A program made the translations under genes and the position numbers. The notes under the pieces were generated by a model. It did no database searches and was not told the origin of the DNA. It saw nothing but the letters and a program-made list of their open reading frames with translations. From assembly GCA_002710215.1 (NCBI GenBank), contig PAJQ01000034.1, positions 76,316-133,752 on the forward strand: a stretch of 57,437 nt of DNA, read 5' to 3'. The stretch comes from Chloroflexota bacterium (GTDB lineage: Bacteria > Chloroflexota > Dehalococcoidia > Lucifugimonadales > UBA3495). This document shows positions 52,955 to 57,437 of the stretch, in pieces (the first letter of the stretch is position 1; each line of letters opens with the position of its first letter).

Positions 52955-54169
52955 CTAGATCGCTCCCTGTTGCCGAAGGCGCACGACATCGCCGCTGCTG
53001 TAACCCAGCCGATTGAGAATCTCCATGTTATGTTGTCCCAAAAGAGGGGCCGGCCGGCGGACGGACCAGGGCGAGTCATTCATGATGAAAGGACGCGCCG
53101 GGTAGTTCAGTGTCCCCGCAACCGGATGGTCGATCTCAATGAACCCGCCCCGGCTGTTGAATTCTGTATCTTCGGCCAGCTCCTCCATCGTGTTCAATGG
53201 TGCGCTGATCACTCTGGATTCTTGAGCGATGGCCCAGGTCTCCGACTTGGTTTGCTCCAGCGACCAAGTCAAAAGCATCGTATCGAACTCTTCCTTAAGA
53301 TCCGGGTCTCTTTGCGCCCCGGGCGCATACCACTTGGGGTCTTGCAATTCGGCGGGAGACCCCAACATGCTCACCGCACGGGGGAAATAATTGCGTCCCG
53401 CTGAAATTTCCAGATACCCGTCGCTGCAAGGAATCGCGCCGTAGGGGTAACCGCCCCCGCTGCCCAGAGGGCTCCGGCCCGTGATGTCACCGCTGTATTG
53501 ATAGCCGATCAACGTGCTCATCCGCCGGTCGATGGATCCCACCTGGGTTTCCATGATGGACACGTCCACATGTTGGCCGATTCCCTGATCTCTAGCCGCG
53601 AACAGAGCGCCCATGGTAGCGACCGAGGCGGTGGCCCCAGCCTGGTAAAGGAGAACATTCACGCCCAGCTTGACCGGCTCCCGCTCGGCGATGCCGGTGG
53701 AGTACATCTCGCCCCCCATGCCGTAGACCATCACTTCGGCCATCCGGAAATCGCGGTACGGGCCGGTCTGGCCGAAGTTGGATATGGAGGTCATCACCAG
53801 AGTGGGGTTGATGGATCGCAGAGTATCGTGGTCCAGTCCCCAACGGGCCATCGTTCCAGGACGAAAGCCCTCCACCACAATGTCCGTTTCCTTAACCAAC
53901 TCCTTGATAACTGCGCGGGCGGCCTGGGTCGTCAGGTCCAGCGTTACGCTCTGCTTGTTGGTATTCAGGTGCAGGAAAAGACCGCTTTTTTCTGGATGGG
54001 GCACGTCGCCGGGGAAAGGCCCAAGTCTGCGGGCGCCGTCACCGATACCCGGCCGCTCCACCTTGATAACCTCCGCGCCGTAATCGGCCAGCAGCTTCGT
54101 GCAGTAAGGTCCGGCGATCAAGTTGGTTAGGTCCAGGACTTTAACATCACCCAGAGCCGAGTCAGACAA
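52955..54169 (-). CDS. CaiB/BaiF family III CoA transferase
   Basis: This 404-residue protein shows DVKVLDLTNLIAGPYCTKLLAD, YGAEVIKVERPGIGD, TNKQSVTLDLTTQAAR, VEGFRPGTMARWGLDHD and TSISNFGQTGPYRDFRMAE. It is the first gene of a two-gene minus-strand operon and is divergent from the 2-hydroxyacid dehydrogenase at 54335. The four family III transferases of this window are clearly different paralogues and not recent duplicates. Confidence 0.94.
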   Translation of the reverse strand: MSDSALGDVKVLDLTNLIAGPYCTKLLADYGAEVIKVERPGIGDGARRLGPFPGDVPHPEKSGLFLHLNTNKQSVTLDLTTQAARAVIKELVKETDIVVEGFRPGTMARWGLDHDTLRSINPTLVMTSISNFGQTGPYRDFRMAEVMVYGMGGEMYSTGIAEREPVKLGVNVLLYQAGATASVATMGALFAARDQGIGQHVDVSIMETQVGSIDRRMSTLIGYQYSGDITGRSPLGSGGGYPYGAIPCSDGYLEISAGRNYFPRAVSMLGSPAELQDPKWYAPGAQRDPDLKEEFDTMLLTWSLEQTKSETWAIAQESRVISAPLNTMEELAEDTEFNSRGGFIEIDHPVAGTLNYPARPFIMNDSPWSVRRPAPLLGQHNMEILNRLGYSSGDVVRLRQQGAI

Positions 54170-54254
54170 GCCTTACCTCCAATTAACCTTGGAGCAATTG
54201 CTACCGAATATACCTGTCACCCAACGACTCGGCAATAGATGCGGCCAACATCTT

Positions 54255-54282
54255 TTGACATCATCGGGCCTGAAGCTATAAT
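54255..54282 (+). promoter_or_regulatory. Consensus sigma-70 promoter of the 2-hydroxyacid dehydrogenase gene
   Basis: TTGACA, 16-base spacer, TATAAT: both boxes are perfect. It is about 50 bases upstream of the ATG at 54335, where AGGAGG is the ribosome-binding site. Confidence 0.75.
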
Positions 54283-54334
54283 GCAGGGTGTTCAAGCTCG
54301 ATATCCCAGCCCATAATTTCAGGAGGATTCAGGT

Positions 54335-55300
54335 ATGCCCACTGCGAAAGTGGCTTTTTTCAGCCCCCCCGGGGAGCGCGCCGACTTCATGATCAGCGAA
54401 GCGCCGGACGACGTGGAGATCGTCTTGGTGGACCCCAGTTTGTCCGACGATGAACAAGCGGCTCTGTGCCGTGACGTGTCGGCCATGATTACCAGCAAAG
54501 TCTCCGTGGACATCCTAAAGCAATGTCCCAACGTCAAGATAATCCAGACCCTGAGCGCCGGTTACGACATGCTGGATCTGGCGGCCATACTGGAGATGGG
54601 TATCCTGGTGGCCAACAACGGCGGGGCCAACGCCATCGCCGTATCGGAGCACACCATCGCCATGATGATCAGCCTCAGCGGCAACCTGTGGCACCAGTAC
54701 GACATCACGATGAAACAACGGCAGTGGAAAACCGGGATGGACAAATACCGGGTGAAGGAGATCACCGACAAAACCATCGGCATAGTCGGCATGGGCCGCA
54801 TCGGCAAGCAGGTTGCCAAGCGGCTCAAGGGATTCGACACCAAAACAATATACTACGACGTGGTTGACATTCCCCAGGAAGTTCAGCAAGAGCTGAACGT
54901 GCAACCGGTGGAATTGGACGACCTGCTGAGAGAGTCAGACATCGTCACTCTGCACGTCCCCCTGACCCGCCGGACGCGGGGGATGATCTCCGACCGGGAA
55001 CTGGAAATGATGAAACCCGATGCCTTCTTGGTAAATTGCTGCCGTGGCCCGGTGGTCGACGAGGCGGCGTTGCATCGGGCGCTGTCCCAGCACAAGATCG
55101 CGGCGGCGGGCCTAGACGTCCTGGAAGTAGAGCCTACTCCCGTGGACAACCCGTTGTTCGACCTCGACAACGTGGTCATCACGCCCCACATGGCCGGTCC
55201 CGGCGAAGAGTCGACCCAGCGGGCTGCCGACTTCGCCTACTACAACATCGCAAAGTTGCTTTCCGGGGAAGAAGCCGAGTCCCTGGTCACACCGGAGTAG
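54335..55300 (+). CDS. D-isomer-specific 2-hydroxyacid dehydrogenase
   Basis: This 321-residue protein has a Rossmann motif GIVGMGRIGKQVAKRL, the substrate Arg in LVNCCRGPVVDEAAL, the following Glu region LDVLEVEPTPVDNPLF and the catalytic His in ITPHMAGPGEES. Related enzymes reduce glyoxylate, hydroxypyruvate or other 2-oxoacids with NAD(P)H. It is followed by RraA-like and FAH-family genes, which suggests breakdown of branched hydroxy- and oxo-acids. It has its own consensus promoter. Confidence 0.93.
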   Translation: MPTAKVAFFSPPGERADFMISEAPDDVEIVLVDPSLSDDEQAALCRDVSAMITSKVSVDILKQCPNVKIIQTLSAGYDMLDLAAILEMGILVANNGGANAIAVSEHTIAMMISLSGNLWHQYDITMKQRQWKTGMDKYRVKEITDKTIGIVGMGRIGKQVAKRLKGFDTKTIYYDVVDIPQEVQQELNVQPVELDDLLRESDIVTLHVPLTRRTRGMISDRELEMMKPDAFLVNCCRGPVVDEAALHRALSQHKIAAAGLDVLEVEPTPVDNPLFDLDNVVITPHMAGPGEESTQRAADFAYYNIAKLLSGEEAESLVTPE

Positions 55301-55302
55301 AA

Positions 55303-55336
55303 AATCCCCCCAACCCCCCCTTTACGAAAGGGGGGC
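55303..55336. repeat. Dispersed palindromic repeat, copy 2
   Basis: AATCCCCCCAACCCCCCC is followed by TTTACGAAAGGGGGG. It is an inverted copy of the unit at 10920 and lies directly after the dehydrogenase stop, so it may act as its terminator. Confidence 0.75.
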
Positions 55337-55426
55337 TAGACCATTTCGACAAAGACAGGTCGGGGATCTCCCAATGACCAGCCCCGTTGTATTAAAATCT
55401 GACACGTAAAATCCAGGAGGTGACTC

Positions 55427-56113
55427 TTGTATCAGACAATTAGTCCCGAGCTTATCAAAACGCTCAGCGAGATAGACTGCCCCAGCATCTGCAACGCCAT
55501 CGAGGGCTTCAACGTGCAGCCCAAGAACGAGGGGTTCATGCTGCCGGAGATCAAGGGTGTATTCCAGGACCTGCCCCCGGTGGTGGGGTATGCCGTTACC
55601 GGCGTGATCAGCGCCGTTCGGCAAGAAGGACGCAACGTGTCCCGGGAAGACTGGTGGGACCTGATCGCATCGGTGCCCGAGCCTCGATTCATCGTTCTCC
55701 ACGACATCGACACTCCGCCTCTGGGAGCGTATTGGGGCGAGGTGCAGGGAAACATCCACAAGGCATTAGGAGCCGTTGGCGTGGCTACGGATGGCACCGT
55801 GCGGGACTTGGACGAGGCGCACGCTCTGGGATTCCGGTTCTTCGCCAAAGAGGTATCAGTATCCCATGCCTACGTTCACCTAGTCGAGATCGGCATACCG
55901 GTGACCGTCGGCGGACTAACCGTGAAGACAGGCGACCTGCTTCATGGCGACAAGCACGGAGTCACGTCCATTCCCTTCGGGATAGCCGCCCAGATCCCCG
56001 ACATGGTGAAGACCATCGCGGACTACGAGAAAATGATTATTGATCTGTGCCAGTCCAGCGATTTTTCCATGGAAGCTTTGAAGGAAAATGCCAAAATCAC
56101 CAGACCTTATTAG
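55427..56113 (+). CDS. RraA-like / HMG aldolase-family protein
   Basis: This 228-residue protein shows the RraA/dimethylmenaquinone-methyltransferase-like pattern: CPSICNAIEGFNVQPKN, the active-site loop GVATDGTVRDLDEAHALGF (with Arg-Asp) and TVKTGDLLHGDKHGVTSIP. Members include 4-hydroxy-4-methyl-2-oxoglutarate/4-carboxy-4-hydroxy-2-oxoadipate aldolases and oxaloacetate decarboxylases, which act on 2-oxo-4-hydroxyacids. TTG at 55427 is the start, with AGGAGG upstream. The FAH-family gene follows, a frequent companion. Confidence 0.88.
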   Translation: MYQTISPELIKTLSEIDCPSICNAIEGFNVQPKNEGFMLPEIKGVFQDLPPVVGYAVTGVISAVRQEGRNVSREDWWDLIASVPEPRFIVLHDIDTPPLGAYWGEVQGNIHKALGAVGVATDGTVRDLDEAHALGFRFFAKEVSVSHAYVHLVEIGIPVTVGGLTVKTGDLLHGDKHGVTSIPFGIAAQIPDMVKTIADYEKMIIDLCQSSDFSMEALKENAKITRPY

Positions 56114-56167
56114 CTTAGGCCGGTGTTGACCGGTGATGACGGTGGATTCAATCCGTACTGAACGGCC

Positions 56168-56212
56168 AAATCCCCCCAACCCCCCTTTAGTAAAGGGGGG
56201 TTGGGGGGATTT
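56168..56212. repeat. Dispersed palindromic repeat, copy 3 (longest)
   Basis: Perfect 21-base arms (56168-56188 and 56192-56212) with an AGT loop. It combines both halves of the shorter copies at 10920 and 55303 and lies between the RraA and FAH genes. Confidence 0.85.
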
Positions 56213-56277
56213 CCGCACTCCCCAGGAACCCCAAATCCAATCTACCGCCTAATCTTCCCCATCAAAGGAGCAAAGCC

Positions 56278-57060
56278 ATGATTTGGTGCCGCTTTCAATC
56301 CGGCCAGAAAGTCAGCTTCGGCATCGTCGAAGGCGACGTTGTCACCGAGGTTTCCGGCAGCCCGTTCGACGAGCACACGGTCACCGCTACAACTCATCAA
56401 CTGAGCCAGGTGAAGCTCCTGGCGCCGGTGATTCCCGGCATGCTCTACGCCGCCGGGCCCAACCACCGGGGGCATGTGGAGGGAATGGCCGCCCGTCGGG
56501 GCACGCCCCCCAGCTACCCCGACCGGCCCTCGCCGAACTACCGTTCGGTCCACGCCATCATCGGCTCCGAGGAGAACATCGTCGTGCCTAAGGATTGCTC
56601 CGGCGCGGTGCAACCTGAAGGGCAACTGGCTGTGGTCATCGGCAAGAAGGCCCGCAAAGTTTCGGTGGACGAGGCGCTGGACTACGTCTTCGGTTACACC
56701 ATCGGCAACGACATTTCTCAGCGGCCCTGGCAGCAAGAAGACCGGACCATGTTCCGGAGCAAGAACTGCGACACCTGGAAGCCGATGGGGCCGTGGATCG
56801 TCACCGGGCTGGACCCGGCGGCGTTCCGGATAATCGTCCGCCACAACGGCGATGTCTGGGAAGACTTCTCCTCGTCAGAACAGATCTGGTCCGCCGCAGA
56901 GTGGATCCACGAGCTAAGCAACTACGCCACCCTCCACCCCGGCGATGTCATCTGGATGGGCACCCAAGGCGCCGACGGCGACATGCTCCCCGGCGACACC
57001 ATCGAGGTAGAAATCAGCGGCATCGGGAAGTTGCGAAATTACGTGGTGGCTGAGGAGTAG
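56278..57060 (+). CDS. Fumarylacetoacetate hydrolase (FAH)-family protein
   Basis: This 260-residue protein has VIPGMLYAAGPNHRGHVEG, VVPKDCSGAVQPEGQLAVVIGKKARKV-like metal-site region, YTIGNDISQRPWQQEDRTMFRSK and DVIWMGTQGADGDMLPGDTIEVEISGIGKLRN. In this family the metal is held by Glu-x-Glu and a later Asp. Here the Glu-x-Glu reads Glu-Gly-Gln (EGQL), while the Asp (GNDIS) is kept. Members hydrolyse or decarboxylate beta-dicarbonyl acids. The nearby RraA and dehydrogenase genes fit a meta-cleavage-like or oxo-acid pathway. Confidence 0.9.
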   Translation: MIWCRFQSGQKVSFGIVEGDVVTEVSGSPFDEHTVTATTHQLSQVKLLAPVIPGMLYAAGPNHRGHVEGMAARRGTPPSYPDRPSPNYRSVHAIIGSEENIVVPKDCSGAVQPEGQLAVVIGKKARKVSVDEALDYVFGYTIGNDISQRPWQQEDRTMFRSKNCDTWKPMGPWIVTGLDPAAFRIIVRHNGDVWEDFSSSEQIWSAAEWIHELSNYATLHPGDVIWMGTQGADGDMLPGDTIEVEISGIGKLRNYVVAEE

Positions 57061-57232
57061 GGGGACGGGAGCCATTAGCCGTATGCTTCGAGCAATAAGG
57101 TGTCCGACACCGCAAGTGAGTTTGAATCTTTGAAGACTGGTAAGATAAGTTGTACCGACTTCCTGTTCGCGCTCTCTCAAACCGTGAACGTTATTAGACT
57201 CGGTTCCGTTTCCGATCAGCGAGGTAGGTTTT

Positions 57233-57325
57233 ATGAGTAAATTGGATTCCAAGGCCAACATGAACAAGGTCGCCAAGGCCACCAAGCTGGCCCACAAGGC
57301 CCTGGAGCGGTATGGTGCTGGCTAG
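57233..57325 (+). CDS. Possible 30-residue small protein
   Basis: ATG at 57233 is preceded by GAGGTAGG. The peptide starts MSKLDSKANMNKVAKATKLA and ends LERYGAG; it is very basic and probably one amphipathic helix. Its last codons overlap the start of the next frame (57312). Function unknown; could be a leader or small regulator. Confidence 0.4.
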   Translation: MSKLDSKANMNKVAKATKLAHKALERYGAG

Positions 57326-57437
57326 TACGGTAAACACCCAAGCCGCCGCCACCGGCTCCGCGACCAACATCGGCTCGTTTACCGGGGCGCAAGCCTTGAA
57401 CGACCTGATCCCTCTGGTCCACATCGCCGCCATCGTC
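57312..57437 (+). CDS. Partial ORF running off the window
   Basis: ATG at 57312 opens 42 codons to the window end, starting MVLASTVNTQAAATGSATNI and continuing GAQALNDLIPLVHIAAIV. The C-terminal visible part is hydrophobic and could start a membrane segment. It overlaps the small ORF at 57233 by 14 bases. No family is recognisable from this short piece. Confidence 0.4.
   Translation, partial: MVLASTVNTQAAATGSATNIGSFTGAQALNDLIPLVHIAAIV

Noticed and set aside
1-57437. CRISPR arrays, rRNA and tRNA genes, and sel genes
   Set aside because: No regularly spaced direct repeats, no rRNA-like conserved segments, no tRNA cloverleaf and no SelA/SelB/SelD-like protein were found by eye; a tRNAscan/Infernal run would be decisive for small RNAs.

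Overview
The window reads as a bacterial chromosome segment, most likely from an uncultured marine Chloroflexota of the SAR202/Dehalococcoidia type. This is inferred from gene content: four CaiB/BaiF-type CoA transferases, two luciferase-like flavin oxidoreductases, thiolase-like/DUF35 pairs, a cyclase-ATPase-TPR signalling protein, a BNR-repeat protein and a fakA-degV-recG block. The DNA is moderately GC-rich, promoters look like the sigma-70 type (TTGACA with TAGAAT, TAGTAT or TATAAT), and TTG and GTG starts are used. I saw no rRNA, tRNA or CRISPR array.

Layout. 1-3008 (minus) encodes a NAD-linked formate dehydrogenase or hydrogenase-like module (NuoE-, NuoF- and NuoG/FdhA-like; the last is cut by the window edge). 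3224-5583 holds a UGSC-family selenoprotein, a toxin-antitoxin pair and a conserved protein. 5662-15670 carries scattered catabolic genes (HIBADH-like dehydrogenase, CMD family, MBL hydrolase, cupin, BNR protein, amidohydrolase, two LLM oxidoreductases) with apt and fmt. 15811-16173 is a promoter-driven segment with a tiny ORF and a 15-bp inverted repeat. 16239-22239 is housekeeping: rpsP-khpA-rimM, yebC, ruvC-ruvA, a retropepsin-like gene and uvrB. 22416-34395 has a repeat-flanked GIY-YIG gene, a D-glutamate cyclase-like pair, an orphan response regulator, recG-degV-fakA, rplU-rpmA, rpmE, a DUF1385 gene, HicAB and a broken DUF433 gene. 34465-38168 has a DUF35/thiolase-like pair, a GNAT protein and a B12/radical-SAM-like protein without cluster cysteines. 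38296-41871 is a frameshifted cyclase/AAA/TPR gene. 42025-48023 is an apparent operon: two CoA transferases, an NTF2-like protein, a questin-oxidase-like protein, a thiolase with an in-frame TGA, and DUF35. 48064-50384 is a HAS-barrel/HerA pair. 50519-57060 has a TGA-interrupted peroxiredoxin-like lipoprotein, two more CoA transferases, and a divergent 2-hydroxyacid dehydrogenase, RraA-like and FAH-family set.

The most notable observation is that three separate genes have a single in-frame TGA exactly where a redox or catalytic cysteine is expected: UGSC at 3485-3487, the thiolase at 47184-47186 and the peroxiredoxin at 50783-50785. Each TGA is followed, 19-22 nt later, by a hairpin whose apical loop can be drawn as a five-base N-GUG-N loop. 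This indicates a selenocysteine-decoding organism with a shared bacterial SECIS shape. The seleno-thiolase, with Sec at the position of the HDCF-motif cysteine of SCP2-type thiolases and sitting inside a CoA-thioester operon, is the best candidate for something not yet described. The Sec machinery (selA, selB, selC, selD) is not in this window.
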